DNA of 54,820 nucleotides from JBPCQA01 sp050998615 (lineage in GTDB: Bacteria; Actinomycetota; Actinomycetes; Propionibacteriales; Nocardioidaceae). The position numbers and the translations under genes are program-made. The notes beneath the pieces are model-generated. The model saw nothing but the letters and a program-made list of their open reading frames with translations. It was not told the DNA's origin and did not search any database. Every line of letters begins with the position of its first letter. Position 1 is the first letter of the stretch. This document shows positions 1-8,995 of this stretch, piece after piece. The stretch spans positions 1 to 54,820 of the forward strand of contig JBPCQA010000034.1 of assembly GCA_050998615.1 (NCBI GenBank). Reading direction: 5' to 3'.

Positions 1-1578
1 CTGCTTATGTCGTTCTTCGACGCCTCGCGAAGTTCGGTCAACGTGCTGGCGAAGACCCTCGCCGGCGAGGTTCTGGGCCAGGTCACCGTCGTCGTCGGTT
101 ATCTCGACCGAGACCCTGACGCCGCCGAGCGGGTCGGTCAGCCGAAGGGGTCACCGCAAAACACCGCGGCGGTCATCGTTAACGGACAGGTGCGGGCTAG
201 ATACGCCAAACATCACCTGCCGAACTACGGCGTGTTCGACGAGTTCCGATATTTTGTGGCCGGACTTGAGTCTTTGGTCGTCGGTGTTCGCGGCGTCGAT
301 GTGGCGATCGCGATCTGTGAAGACCTGTGGCAAGACGGCCCCTCGGCGGCGGCGCGAGCCGCCGGCGCCGGGCTGCTGCTAGTGATCAACGGGTCGCCGT
401 ACGAAGCCGAGAAGGATGACGTCCGCGGCGCGTTGTGCTCGCGTCGGGCGATCGAGGCGGGCTGTCCGCTCGCCTACGTCAACATGGTCGGCGGCCAAGA
501 CGAGCTCGTGTTCGACGGCGACTCGATGGTTGCCTCCGCCACCGGGGAGATCATGGCCCGGGCTCCCCAGTTCGAAGAGGCGCTGATGATCGTCGACCTC
601 GACCTGCCACCGTCGGCCAGCGCAGCGGAGTCGGCGTACGACGGGCTGGCGATCCGGCGTGTCGACCTCGGCTTGGCCGCTGTCGAGCCTTACCGAGCAG
701 CCGTGCCGGCAATCGCCGCATGGTTGACCGACGAAGCCGAGGTGTACGCCGCGTTGGTGCTGGGGCTGCGCGACTACGTCCGTAAGAACGGGTTTTGCAC
801 TGTGCTGCTCGGTTTATCCGGCGGTATCGATTCCACGCTGGCCGCCACGATCGCCTGCGACGCGCTCGGCTCCGACAACGTGTTTGGCGTGTCGAACCCG
901 AGTGACTGGTCGTCCGAACACTCCAGGAGCGACGCTGCGGACCTGGCCCGACGTACCGGACTGCATTTCGACACGATCGCGATCGGCACTCTGTTCGAGG
1001 CGTTCCAACGGCAGCTGGGGCTGGACAGTCTCGCCGAAGAAAACCTGCAGGCGCGCATTCGCGCGGTGATCTGGATGGCGCTGTCCAATCAGCACGGGCA
1101 CCTGGTGTTGGCGTGCGGCAACAAGAGCGAGCTTGCGGTCGGCTACTCCACGATCTATGGAGACGCGGTCGGCGGTTACGCGCCGCTGAAGGATGTGTCG
1201 AAGACGTTGGTGTGGCGGCTCGCGGAGTGGCGCAACAAGTTGGCGGCCGAGCACGGGGAAACGCCGCCGATACCGGAGAGCGTGATCAGCAAGGCGCCCT
1301 CAGCGGAGCTGCGGCCGGGACAACTCGACAGTGACTCGCTGCCCGACTATCAGCTGCTCGATGACATCCTCGACGACTACGTGGAGCAAGACAGCAGCGC
1401 CAGCGAGCTCGTGGCACGTGGCTTTGACCAGGCGGTGGTCGAGCGCGTGCTGCGCTTGGTGGACCGGGCCGAATACAAGCGTCGCCAATACCCGCCTGGC
1501 CCCAAGATTTCGACCCGCAACTTCGGCCGGGATCGCCGGCTGCCGATCACCAACGCCTGGCGCGAACACCTCACTTGA
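1..1578 (+). CDS. nadE: Glutamine-dependent NAD+ synthetase, 5' end cut by window
   Basis: Makes NAD+ from deamido-NAD+, ATP and ammonia released from glutamine. The frame is open from base 1, and the first in-frame ATG (base 7) lies inside the N-terminal amidase domain, so the true start is outside the window. Visible amidase residues are Lys in YAKHHLPNYGVFDE and Cys in AICEDLWQDG; the catalytic Glu must lie upstream. The synthetase domain follows, with the pyrophosphate-binding GLSGGIDST, GNKSELAVGYSTIYGD and the C-terminal PPIPESVISKAPSAELRP block. It ends in a normal position and no damage is visible. The next gene is convergent, separated by a hairpin-rich spacer. Confidence 0.95.
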   Translation: MLMSFFDASRSSVNVLAKTLAGEVLGQVTVVVGYLDRDPDAAERVGQPKGSPQNTAAVIVNGQVRARYAKHHLPNYGVFDEFRYFVAGLESLVVGVRGVDVAIAICEDLWQDGPSAAARAAGAGLLLVINGSPYEAEKDDVRGALCSRRAIEAGCPLAYVNMVGGQDELVFDGDSMVASATGEIMARAPQFEEALMIVDLDLPPSASAAESAYDGLAIRRVDLGLAAVEPYRAAVPAIAAWLTDEAEVYAALVLGLRDYVRKNGFCTVLLGLSGGIDSTLAATIACDALGSDNVFGVSNPSDWSSEHSRSDAADLARRTGLHFDTIAIGTLFEAFQRQLGLDSLAEENLQARIRAVIWMALSNQHGHLVLACGNKSELAVGYSTIYGDAVGGYAPLKDVSKTLVWRLAEWRNKLAAEHGETPPIPESVISKAPSAELRPGQLDSDSLPDYQLLDDILDDYVEQDSSASELVARGFDQAVVERVLRLVDRAEYKRRQYPPGPKISTRNFGRDRRLPITNAWREHLT

Positions 1579-1603
1579 AGCTGCCGCCAGCCGTCCCGAC
1601 GGT

Positions 1604-1725
1604 GGCATTGACGGTGGTTGAGCAGGCCGCCTCGACAGGCGGCATTGACGGTGGTGAGGAGGCCGCTTTTGCGGCCGTCTCGAAACCTTCCCGGTGGTGG
1701 CTGCGGAGCGCCTGCTGTCGCGCTC
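1604..1725. repeat. Hairpin-rich repeat cluster
   Basis: Between the convergent nadE and PIG-L genes. A 15-base direct repeat GGCATTGACGGTGGT occurs at 1604-1618 and 1641-1655. Three hairpins can be drawn: GCCGCCT-CGAC-AGGCGGC (1626-1643), GGCCGC-TTTT-GCGGCC (1661-1676), and a larger one around CGGAGCG/CGCTCCG inside flanking GGTGGT/ACCACC near 1693-1737. The second hairpin with its flanks recurs in inverted orientation at 50104-50127. It probably acts as a two-way terminator as well as being a dispersed palindrome. Confidence 0.6.
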
Positions 1726-1745
1726 CGCGACCACCAGGACCGACG

Positions 1746-2489
1746 TTAGCTCCCCCAGCCCATCGAGAACACCTCGAAGGAGGCGGCCATCGCGGTGCCC
1801 ATGCGGGTGCCGGTACTGCGCGCGATGCCTTCCAGGAACTCCGCCGGATCGAAGTCCTGCCAGCCGAGGCCCTCGATGTAGGCCACATGGGCCGCCAGTG
1901 ACGCGACCCCTGCCTCGAACGTGTCGGTGGTGTCAACCCCGTGATGGGCGTACGGCGAGCCCGCCGCCCACACCTCGCGCACCCCACCCCACGCCTGCAG
2001 CCCGTCAACGAGCTGGTCGGCGAAGACCCACCGATTGCCTGCGTCACGCACCGCGTCGACCACTGCCCGGCCAACCGCGATGTGGTCGGCCTGGTTAAGG
2101 TTGACCCCTCCCCAGGTGTCCCGGAAGTTGCCGGTGATCACGATCTCGGGTTGATGGCGGCGCACCACCGCGGCGATCGAGGCTCGCAACACGACGCCGT
2201 ACTCAAGGATCCCGTCGGGGAAACCGAGGAACTCGACGGTGTCGACGCCGACTAGCCGGGCGGATTCGATCTGCTCAGCTTTACGCACGCGCCGGCTCTC
2301 TTCCGGGCTCAACGCGTCGATGCCCGCCTCACCGCTGGTGACCATCACGTAGCCGATCTGCTTGCCTTGACCCGTCCAGCGAGCGATTGCGGCAGCAGCG
2401 CCGAACTCCAGATCGTCGGGATGGGCCACGATTGCGAGCCCGCGGCTCCACGACTCGTCAAGCGGTGTCAGAGGTTCGGGCTGGGGCAT
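1746..2489 (-). CDS. PIG-L family deacetylase (MshB/LmbE-like)
   Basis: Predicted Zn-dependent N-deacetylase acting on an N-acetyl amino sugar or its conjugate, 247 aa. Zinc-binding motif AHPDDLEFGAA lies near the N terminus and the second histidine sits in NQADHIAVGRAV; LPATVEFLGFPDG-type core spacing matches the family. The chosen ATG at 2489 (MPQPEPLTPLD) has a GGGGA ribosome-binding site just upstream; the open frame extends to 2597 but the extra residues look non-coding. It stands alone, divergent from panB. A role in mycothiol synthesis (MshB) or mycothiol-conjugate cleavage (Mca) is possible, but the LE after AHPDD and the isolated context do not settle it. Confidence 0.8.
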   Translation of the reverse strand: MPQPEPLTPLDESWSRGLAIVAHPDDLEFGAAAAIARWTGQGKQIGYVMVTSGEAGIDALSPEESRRVRKAEQIESARLVGVDTVEFLGFPDGILEYGVVLRASIAAVVRRHQPEIVITGNFRDTWGGVNLNQADHIAVGRAVVDAVRDAGNRWVFADQLVDGLQAWGGVREVWAAGSPYAHHGVDTTDTFEAGVASLAAHVAYIEGLGWQDFDPAEFLEGIARSTGTRMGTAMAASFEVFSMGWGS

Positions 2490-2689
2490 GTCCCCACTGT
2501 CGCAGATCCCGCGCGCGACCGGAGTACGCGCAGTCAACCGGCCCGGCCTGCTGACCTCCGCGAGTCGCGGCAACGTGACGCAGCCGACACCAGGCAAGTG
2601 TCGCCGCGACGTACGAAATCATGCGACGCTGAAAGCCGGTCCGGGGACTCCAGCAGGGAGCCTCGAGAGCATAAGACGAGGTCCGAGTC

Positions 2690-3547
2690 ATGAGTGAAGC
2701 GGCGCCACCGTACGGGACCGGGCCCGAGCGCCGATCGACCACAGACGCATCGGTGAAGCGTGTCCGCATCCACCACCTGCTGGAGATGAAGCAGCGCGGG
2801 CACAAGTGGGCGATGCTCACCGCGTACGAGCAATATGCGGCGCAGACGTTCGACGAGGCCGGAATCCCGGTCCTGCTGGTGGGTGACTCGGCGAGCAACA
2901 ACGTCTACGCGAACGAGACGTCGCTGCCGGTCACAGTCGACGAGCTGATTCCGCTGGTGCGGGCGGTCAGCCGGTCCGCACACCGGGCACTGGTGGTCGC
3001 CGACTTGCCGTTCGGCTCCTACCAGGCGTCGCCGGAACAGGCCTTCGGCACGGCTGTCCGCTTCATGAAGGAAGCCGGGGCTCACGCCGTCAAGCTGGAG
3101 GGCGGACAGCCGGTGAGCGCCGCGGTGGCTCTGCTCACCTCCAGCGGCGTGCCGGTAATGGCCCACATCGGTTTCACCCCGCAGTCCGAACACAACCTCG
3201 GCGGCTACCGAGTGCAGGGCCGTGGCGACGCCGGCCAGGGGCTCATCGACGACGCGCTCGCGCTCGAGGCCGCCGGCGCGTTTGCGGTGGTGATGGAGAT
3301 GGTGCCCGGCGACGTGGCGGCCGAGGTCACCAAACGGTTGGCGATCCCGACCATTGGGATTGGCGCCGGCCCCAGCTGCGACGCGCAGGTGCTCGTGTGG
3401 CAGGACATGGCGGGTCTGCGCACCGGGCGGATGGCCAAGTTCGTCAAGCAGTACGCCGACCTGCATGCCACGCTGCTACAAGCCGCCCGGGACTACGCGG
3501 CCGACGTGGAGTCCGGCGGATTCCCGGGCGAGAACCACACGTTCTGA
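2690..3547 (+). CDS. panB: 3-methyl-2-oxobutanoate hydroxymethyltransferase
   Basis: First step of pantothenate synthesis: transfers a hydroxymethyl group from 5,10-methylene-THF to ketoisovalerate, giving ketopantoate. 285 aa, normal family length. Family blocks are visible: KWAMLTAYEQYAAQTFDEAG, VGDSASNNVYA, DLPFGSYQASPEQAF, KLEGGQPV, MAHIGFTPQSEH and the C-terminal IGIGAGPSCDAQVLVWQDM. The Mg2+-binding Asp residues lie in VGDS and ADLPFGS. The start has GAGG 10 bases upstream. It is divergent from the PIG-L gene, with about 200 bases between them. Confidence 0.95.
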   Translation: MSEAAPPYGTGPERRSTTDASVKRVRIHHLLEMKQRGHKWAMLTAYEQYAAQTFDEAGIPVLLVGDSASNNVYANETSLPVTVDELIPLVRAVSRSAHRALVVADLPFGSYQASPEQAFGTAVRFMKEAGAHAVKLEGGQPVSAAVALLTSSGVPVMAHIGFTPQSEHNLGGYRVQGRGDAGQGLIDDALALEAAGAFAVVMEMVPGDVAAEVTKRLAIPTIGIGAGPSCDAQVLVWQDMAGLRTGRMAKFVKQYADLHATLLQAARDYAADVESGGFPGENHTF

Positions 3548-3729
3548 CAGGTTCACGAGCCCGGCGTGCGCAGTGATCATCTCGGTCAGTTCCACAGCTC
3601 TGGTGCCCGACCAGCACTCCACCAAGATTGACCCGTGACTCTTCCCATCCAGCTTATCTATTGCAAGAATCCACAGCGCGGGTGGTGAAGAGCACTCGCG
3701 CGAGACGCCGTCTACACATGGAGACGGCC

Positions 3730-3981
3730 ATGGCCAAGAGTGCACCAAACAAGACCGATCCCGCCCAGCGGGCCGCGGATCCGGCCGGGAATCCCGACTG
3801 GAACCCGTGGGTGCTCCTGTTGATCATCCCGGTCGCGCTGCCCCTCATCCCGCAAGTCTTCAATCGGGTCCAACCCGCACTGTTCGGGATGCCCGCGTTC
3901 TATTGGATCCAGCTGGCATACGTGCTCATGAGCGCTTGCCTCACCGGCGTCGTCTACCTCAAGTCTCGAAAGCGGAGGTGA
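3730..3981 (+). CDS. DUF3311-type small membrane protein
   Basis: An 83-aa protein with two hydrophobic segments (WVLLLIIPVALPLIP and FYWIQLAYVLMSACLTGVVYL) and a basic tail KSRKRR. Small proteins of this type (DUF3311) normally sit immediately upstream of, and probably work with, a sodium:solute symporter. The ATG at 3730 is preferred because GGAG lies 6-10 bases upstream; an in-frame ATG at 3718 is the alternative. The partner gene starts 5 bases after this stop but is broken, so this gene is probably an orphan. Confidence 0.75.
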   Translation: MAKSAPNKTDPAQRAADPAGNPDWNPWVLLLIIPVALPLIPQVFNRVQPALFGMPAFYWIQLAYVLMSACLTGVVYLKSRKRR

Positions 3982-3986
3982 CCCGG

Positions 3987-5003
3987 ATGGCAGGCCACAC
4001 TGTCGAGCTGATCATCTTCGTCTTCCTCTTCGTCGTGATCGCCGTGATGGGTTTCCTTGCGTCGCGGTGGAGGCAGGGCGAGACGATGCAGCACCTCGAC
4101 GAGTGGGCTGGGTGGCCGCAAGTTCGGCACCTGGATCTCCTGGTTCCTCATCGGCGGCGACCTCTACACGGCGTACACGTTCGTCGCCGTCCCTGCCCTC
4201 ATGTTCGGCACCGGAGCGACCGGCTTCCTCGCCGTCCCGTACACGGTCGTCCTTTATCCACTGGTGTTCTTGGTGCTGATCAGGCTGTGGTCGGTTTCGC
4301 ACCGCCACGGGTTCGTGACGTCCGCGGGCTTCGTCAGGTCGCGCTTCGACTCGAGGACTCTTGCACTCATGCTCTACCCGCACTCGACAACCGCGATCTT
4401 GGCTGCCAAGAGCCGCGCTGTGGTCAAGCGCAACATGGCCTTGTTGCCGCTCTACTCACTGATGCTCGGGTTCTTGTCACTGCTTGGTTTCATGGCAATC
4501 GCCTCAGGCATCACCCCTGTCGGCGGTGATGGGAACACAGTGGTCCCCGCACTGTTTGACCAGCAGTTCCCCGGCTGGTTCGCGGGCGTCGCCTTCGCCG
4601 CCATCGGCATCGGCGCGCTTGGCTTCATCTTGTTCCTGAACCCGTCCTTTGCTATCGACCTCCAGCTGATCGGTGGGGTGATCATCCTGCAGAGACCCTC
4701 CCGGCGGTCGGTGTCGGCCTGTTCACGCGTTGGTTGCATCGCGGTGGACTGATCGCCGGTTGGGTGGTCGGGATGGCGTCCGCGATGATCATGCTCTACC
4801 AGATCCCCAAGGTCGGCTCCGACGGTACGATCGAGAAGGCCCACTTCGGGGGGTCGGGCTATGCGCTTTCCAACCTGGGTCTGGACACCACAGTCGCGAT
4901 CTGGGCAGGGATACCCGCGATCTTCGCTGACGTCGGAGCTCCCGAGGTGGAAGAAATGGCCCTGGAGCCGGGCGTGGCGGCCGCCGCTCACGACTCCAGC
5001 TGA
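3987..5003 (+). pseudogene. Broken sodium:solute symporter (SSS family)
   Basis: Starts normally (MAGHTVELIIFVFLF, RBS GGAGGTG), then loses frame near 4105, where the expected EWGLGGRKFGTW reads DEWAGWPQ; one G appears missing. The middle frame gives FGTWISWFLIGGDLYTAYTF, GATGFLAVPYTVVLYPLVF and GFVTSAGFVRSRFDS. It shifts again near 4690, where TLPAVGVGLFTRWLHRGGL continues the transporter in the original phase. Parts are also missing: the region after FDSRTLAL jumps straight to YPHSTTAI, and the end is short. Total length is about 338 codons against roughly 500-550 for intact monocarboxylate/solute symporters. Two frameshifts plus internal deletions make it non-functional. Confidence 0.85.
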
Positions 5004-5009
5004 ACCTAG

Positions 5010-5189
5010 CTAGAGATCGTCGTTCCAGGAGGGGTCGTTGTCCCAGTCTTCGTTGCGCTCCTGGACCTTCTCCAGGGCACGCTCGGCTTCCTCGCGAGTC
5101 GGATAGGGCCCGAGCCGGTGCGACGCCGTACAGCCGACTTTGCCTTCCACCGCGTGATGGTCAAGGCAGTAGTAATACCGATCGGCCAT
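5010..5189 (-). CDS. Small SPOR-like actinobacterial protein
   Basis: A 59-aa acidic protein beginning MADRYYYCLDHHAVEG and containing RLGPYPTREEAERALEKVQER, the pattern seen in short actinobacterial proteins often annotated as SPOR-domain. The start at 5189 has a strong GAGGAGGT ribosome-binding site 6 bases upstream; the longer open frame to 5252 lacks one. Two Cys and a CxDHH stretch could bind metal, but that is inference. Function unknown. It is convergent with the broken symporter and divergent from the P450 gene. Confidence 0.75.
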   Translation of the reverse strand: MADRYYYCLDHHAVEGKVGCTASHRLGPYPTREEAERALEKVQERNEDWDNDPSWNDDL

Positions 5190-5385
5190 GAGTACCTCCT
5201 CGAAGGCAGCGGTCCGGAGCCTGCTCACCACCGATCTTGCCCGATCGGTCAAGACTCACCGGTTTCCAGCGCATTCGGTGGACGCACCGTCGGCGTACGC
5301 ACACAATGCTTGGCGACTCGGTAGTGTTCGCACACATGGTCCATTGGATCTCCACCGCGACCGGAGAGCAGGCACGTTGCTGGGA

Positions 5386-6645
5386 ATGTCCGTGAACGTC
5401 AAGACGCGGATCGGTCACCTCCTTCTCGCCCGGTCACGCAAGGGCTTCAGCCTTTCGACGATGCCGTTCGTCCCCTCCTCGCTGAAGATGCCGCTGCAAC
5501 GGGACGCTCTGAATCCCGTCGCGGAGCTCGGCCAGCGCCGCGAGGCCGAACCGGTCAGCAAGTTGGCCCGCCTTTTCGGGAAGAACATCTGGCTGGTCAG
5601 CGGATACGAGGCGACGCAGACGGTTCTCGCCGACACCGCTAGCTATAGCAACGACATCCGGCCACTGGTCGGTTGGGACGGAGCGACCGCAGAAGGAGAC
5701 ATTGGCGGGTTGGGCTTCACCGACCCGCCTCAGCACACCCGGCTGCGGAAGATCTTGACCCCCGAGTTCACCATGCGGCGCCTGGAGCGTCTCCAGCCGC
5801 GCATCGAAGAGATCGTGGAGCGGCAGCTCGATGCCGTCCAGGCGGCCGGTCCTGTCGCCGATCTGGTCCAGACGTTTGCGTTTCCGATCCCGTTCTCGGT
5901 GATCTGCGAACTGCTCGGGTTGCCCGACGATGACCGAGCCGGCTTCCAGCGCCTAGGTCAAGCCCGGTTCGATGTCTCCAATGGCGGCATCGGGGTCTTT
6001 GGAGCAGCATCGGAGTCCCGGAGTTTCCTGCTGGCGGCCACCCGCCGGCAGCGCGTAAACCCCGGCGACGGACTGCTTGGCCAGATCATCAAGGAGCACG
6101 GGGACGAAGTCGACGACGTCGAGCTCAGCGGGTTGGCCGACGGCGTGTTCACTGGAGGCTTTGAGACTTCCGCAAGCATGCTGGCGTTGGGTGCCGTCGT
6201 CTTGCTGCAGAATCCGGACCGATTCGCATCCTTGGCCGACGACCCGGGGGACGTCGATTCCGTCGTCGAAGAGTTGTTGCGCTACCTCACCGTCGTCCAG
6301 GTCGCCTTTCCCCGGTTCGCCCGCCATGACCTGGAACTCTTCGGGAAGAAGGTCTCAGCTGGCGATGTCGTCGGCTGCTCGTTGAGCGGCGCCAACCGTG
6401 ATCCCCGCCTCGGCATCGACCTGGACACCTTCGATCCCGATCGTCGACCTGTTTCGCACCTCGCGTTCGGACATGGCTTTCACCGCTGTATCGGGGCGGA
6501 GCTGGCCCGCATGGAGCTACGCGCCGCCTACCCCGCGCTGGCCCGGCGATTCCCCGGTATGACGTTGGCGATCGATCCCGCGGAGCTGAAGTTTCGCGGC
6601 CTGTCGATCGTGTACGGCGTCGACGCGGTGCCAGTCCGACTCTAA
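5386..6645 (+). CDS. Cytochrome P450
   Basis: A soluble bacterial P450 mono-oxygenase, 419 aa. Heme-ligand motif FGHGFHRCIGAEL with Cys at about residue 368, I-helix GGFETS at about 257, and K-helix EELLRY are all present. The early TDPPQHTRLRKIL stretch is the usual C-helix region. Glu in GGFETS replaces the more common Asp of the acid-alcohol pair. The ATG at 5386 (MSVNVKTRIGHLL) is chosen because the upstream part of the open frame overlaps the divergent SPOR-like gene; the RBS is weak. No ferredoxin or reductase lies nearby, so redox partners are elsewhere and the substrate is unknown. Confidence 0.92.
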   Translation: MSVNVKTRIGHLLLARSRKGFSLSTMPFVPSSLKMPLQRDALNPVAELGQRREAEPVSKLARLFGKNIWLVSGYEATQTVLADTASYSNDIRPLVGWDGATAEGDIGGLGFTDPPQHTRLRKILTPEFTMRRLERLQPRIEEIVERQLDAVQAAGPVADLVQTFAFPIPFSVICELLGLPDDDRAGFQRLGQARFDVSNGGIGVFGAASESRSFLLAATRRQRVNPGDGLLGQIIKEHGDEVDDVELSGLADGVFTGGFETSASMLALGAVVLLQNPDRFASLADDPGDVDSVVEELLRYLTVVQVAFPRFARHDLELFGKKVSAGDVVGCSLSGANRDPRLGIDLDTFDPDRRPVSHLAFGHGFHRCIGAELARMELRAAYPALARRFPGMTLAIDPAELKFRGLSIVYGVDAVPVRL

Positions 6646-6763
6646 GCCACCCCAATCCAGCGGACTTTGAGCGGATCGAGAGCCTCACTGTTATCGCAGT
6701 TCCCCATCCGGGCCAATCCGCCGCTCCAAAGGAAGCGAGGTCCGAGGCCACTGGGCTGGGCTA

Positions 6764-6792
6764 TTGACGGGAACGCCTTGTGGGCGTAGAAC
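6764..6792 (+). promoter_or_regulatory. Candidate housekeeping promoter
   Basis: TTGACG, a 17-base spacer, then TAGAAC: a close match to a primary-sigma -35/-10 pair. It lies about 250 bases upstream of the exported-protein start at 7045. If used, the transcript would have a long leader holding both perfect hairpins at 6866-6894 and 6961-6999. Assignment is by eye only. Confidence 0.4.
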
Positions 6793-6865
6793 CAGTAGTG
6801 GAGATCATGGGGCCACATCACGGCACCCGTCTCGTTTGGGAGGTTTGTGTGGTGTGCCCGGGTTT

Positions 6866-6894
6866 GGGTCGCGGTCGAATGACGACCGCGACCC
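6866..6894. other. Perfect 12-bp hairpin in 5' leader region
   Basis: GGGTCGCGGTCG, five-base loop AATGA, then the exact complement. No U-tract follows on either strand. It may be a factor-independent stop for the P450 transcript or a structured leader element for the downstream gene. Confidence 0.6.
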
Positions 6895-6960
6895 GTTGCG
6901 TTACGGGCGCCGTGACCCTCCAGTCCATGCAGGTTCGGTCAGCCAACGACAGCAGAAGAC

Positions 6961-6999
6961 GTGCCGCATCCTTCATCTTTTTGGTGAAGGATGCGGCAC
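6961..6999. other. Perfect 15-bp hairpin before exported-protein gene
   Basis: Stem GTGCCGCATCCTTCA and its exact complement, with a nine-base loop containing five T. It ends 34 bases before the AGGAG ribosome-binding site of the gene at 7045. No U-tract follows the stem, so a classic terminator is doubtful; it may be an attenuator, an mRNA-stability element or a protein site. Confidence 0.65.
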
Positions 7000-7044
7000 G
7001 GACATCGGCTGCCAGGCCCGGGGGCGCAGTCCTAGGAGTGTTGC

Positions 7045-8814
7045 ATGACGCATAAACATGACTCGCTGAAACGCGAGTCGGCGCAAGTTCGGCGATTAAC
7101 AAGCAAAGGGTTGGTGGTCGGGGCAGCATTTCTGCTCGGCGGCGCACTGACTACCCTGGCGGTGCCCTCAGGCGCCTCCACCGTCTCGGCGAAGGCCGAC
7201 GGTGCGTCAGCGGTGTCGCGCAGCACCACGAGCTTGGCGGGAGTGAGCTATCCGACGGCGATCAAGCCGGCTGCGGCGCGCAACCACCAAGCTCGGGTCA
7301 TTCCGCTGTTGCGCCCGCACGGCGGGACAGCCCAGGCCAAGCTCGCCCCCGTCGTACCCAGTGCACCCGCACCGGCCGGATTGAAGTCGGCAGTCAAGGG
7401 ACGTGGGGTGATCCACAACTTCGACGGAATCGACGCCATCCAAAACAAGGCGACGGCCGGCTTCGATCTCGAGCCCCCAGACGAAGGCCTCGGCGCGGGC
7501 AACGGCTACGTAGTCAACTTCGTGAACGTGACCGGTGCCGTCTATCGCAACGACGGTTCGACGGTAGCCGGACCCTTCTACCTCAACACGTTCTTCAACG
7601 AGCCCGCGAACACCAACACGTCGGATCCGCGGGTCTTCTACGACGCATCCAGCCACACCTGGTTCGGCACCATTTTGGAGTACCAGTTCACCAGCGGCGG
7701 CACCGTCAGCGAGTCGCACGTTGACATTGCGGTGAGTGCGTCGGCCAATCCCGCTGGAATGTGGCGGGTCTACCGGCTCCCGACCAGCGACACCAATCAC
7801 GCCGGGTGCCCCTGTCTCGCGGACTACCCGATCATGGGCGTGGACAAGCACAACGTCTACATCTCGACCAACGAGTTCACCGCGAACCTGAACGGCTTCA
7901 ACGGCACCCAGGTGTACGCCGTGTCGAAGTCCCAGCTAGTAGCTGGGCGGTCGTCAGTCAACGTGGTTCAGTTCCAAAACCTCTCGGTGGCCGGAACGGC
8001 GGCCTACCACGTGCAGCCCGCCAACACCTATGGGGCAGCGGCGGCGGAATGGATGATGAGCTCGCTTGACCCCAACGGCACAAACGACCACCGGCTGGCC
8101 GTCTGGGCCATCACCAACCAGCGCTCAGTCACGACCGGCCACGGCACCCCGACCTTGTCGGTCAGGGTGGTCCAGTCCAACACCTACTCATTGCCGCCGA
8201 ACGCGCAGACTCCACCCGGCTTCTGCTCGGGCAGCGCATGCGGTAGCGGCGGAGCTCCCACGACTGGCGTGGTCCAGACCGACTTCGACGCCATGCAAGA
8301 GGTCCAGTACATCCAAGGCAAGTTGGTCGGTGCGCTCAACACCGGCGTCACCGTCCCCGGTGACCCGGTCGAGCGGTCCGGTGTGCTGTGGGTCGTCGTA
8401 CACCCATACGTCCAAGGAGCCAGCGTGAGTGCTCGCACCCACGTCTCCCGACAGGGTTACATCGCCGAGCGGGGCGAATACCTGCTCTACCCGCACATCA
8501 ACATGACCGGCAACGGTTCGATGGCGATGGTCTTCGGTCTCGGCGGTCCGACGACGTTCCTGTCGACGGCCTACACGACCACCGCTCCTGGAATGGGTTT
8601 CCAGCAGGTCTACCTCGCAGGTGCCGGCACCGGCCCCGACAACGGGTTCACCGGCACCCAGCAGTTCGGCGGAGCGGGACGATGGGGCGACTACTCCAAC
8701 GGACAGATCATTCCGGGCACCCGCAAGGTCTGGCTTGCTTCGCAGTACATCCCCAACAGCGGGGACGGCAACGCCAACTGGGGTAACCGCATCTTCGAGT
8801 TGAAGTTGTCGTAG
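7045..8814 (+). CDS. Large exported protein of unknown function
   Basis: 589 aa with a Sec-type signal (basic start, KGLVVGAAFLLGGALTTLAV, then Ala/Ser-rich cleavage region) and a low-complexity linker to about residue 115. The body reads like a beta-propeller or sialidase-type fold: repeated short blocks such as DEGLGAGNGYVVNFVNVTGAVY, SDPRVFYDASSHTWFGTI, DIAVSASANPAGMWRVYRL, DYPIMGVDKHNVYISTNEF and GRWGDYSNGQIIPGTRKVW. Cys pairs in GCPCLADY and FCSGSACGSGG could form disulfides. The ATG has AGGAG seven bases upstream. No catalytic set or cell-wall anchor is recognised. The gene is flanked by its own candidate promoter and terminator, so it is probably a single unit. Confidence 0.85.
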   Translation: MTHKHDSLKRESAQVRRLTSKGLVVGAAFLLGGALTTLAVPSGASTVSAKADGASAVSRSTTSLAGVSYPTAIKPAAARNHQARVIPLLRPHGGTAQAKLAPVVPSAPAPAGLKSAVKGRGVIHNFDGIDAIQNKATAGFDLEPPDEGLGAGNGYVVNFVNVTGAVYRNDGSTVAGPFYLNTFFNEPANTNTSDPRVFYDASSHTWFGTILEYQFTSGGTVSESHVDIAVSASANPAGMWRVYRLPTSDTNHAGCPCLADYPIMGVDKHNVYISTNEFTANLNGFNGTQVYAVSKSQLVAGRSSVNVVQFQNLSVAGTAAYHVQPANTYGAAAAEWMMSSLDPNGTNDHRLAVWAITNQRSVTTGHGTPTLSVRVVQSNTYSLPPNAQTPPGFCSGSACGSGGAPTTGVVQTDFDAMQEVQYIQGKLVGALNTGVTVPGDPVERSGVLWVVVHPYVQGASVSARTHVSRQGYIAERGEYLLYPHINMTGNGSMAMVFGLGGPTTFLSTAYTTTAPGMGFQQVYLAGAGTGPDNGFTGTQQFGGAGRWGDYSNGQIIPGTRKVWLASQYIPNSGDGNANWGNRIFELKLS

Positions 8815-8890
8815 CTCGCAGGGCGCGTCTCGGCGTTCACTGCGGTGTCTCACCGCTAACGAGCACCGGGACGCACCTGTTATAAGCCGC

Positions 8891-8932
8891 TGCGGCCTTC
8901 CCAACCACTCAACCGTGGCTGGGAAGGCCGCA
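8891..8932 (+). terminator. Hairpin terminator after exported-protein gene
   Basis: A 13-bp perfect stem TGCGGCCTTCCCA with its complement, loop of 16 bases that can form an inner CCAC/GTGG pair. It is followed by TACTTAT rather than a run of T, which is common in high-GC actinobacteria. It separates the exported-protein gene from map. Confidence 0.65.
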
Positions 8933-8995
8933 TACTTATGCACGGCGGAGAACTACGTGGTTCGCCCGCAGCAGTCCAGAAACTACACTCGGCCT

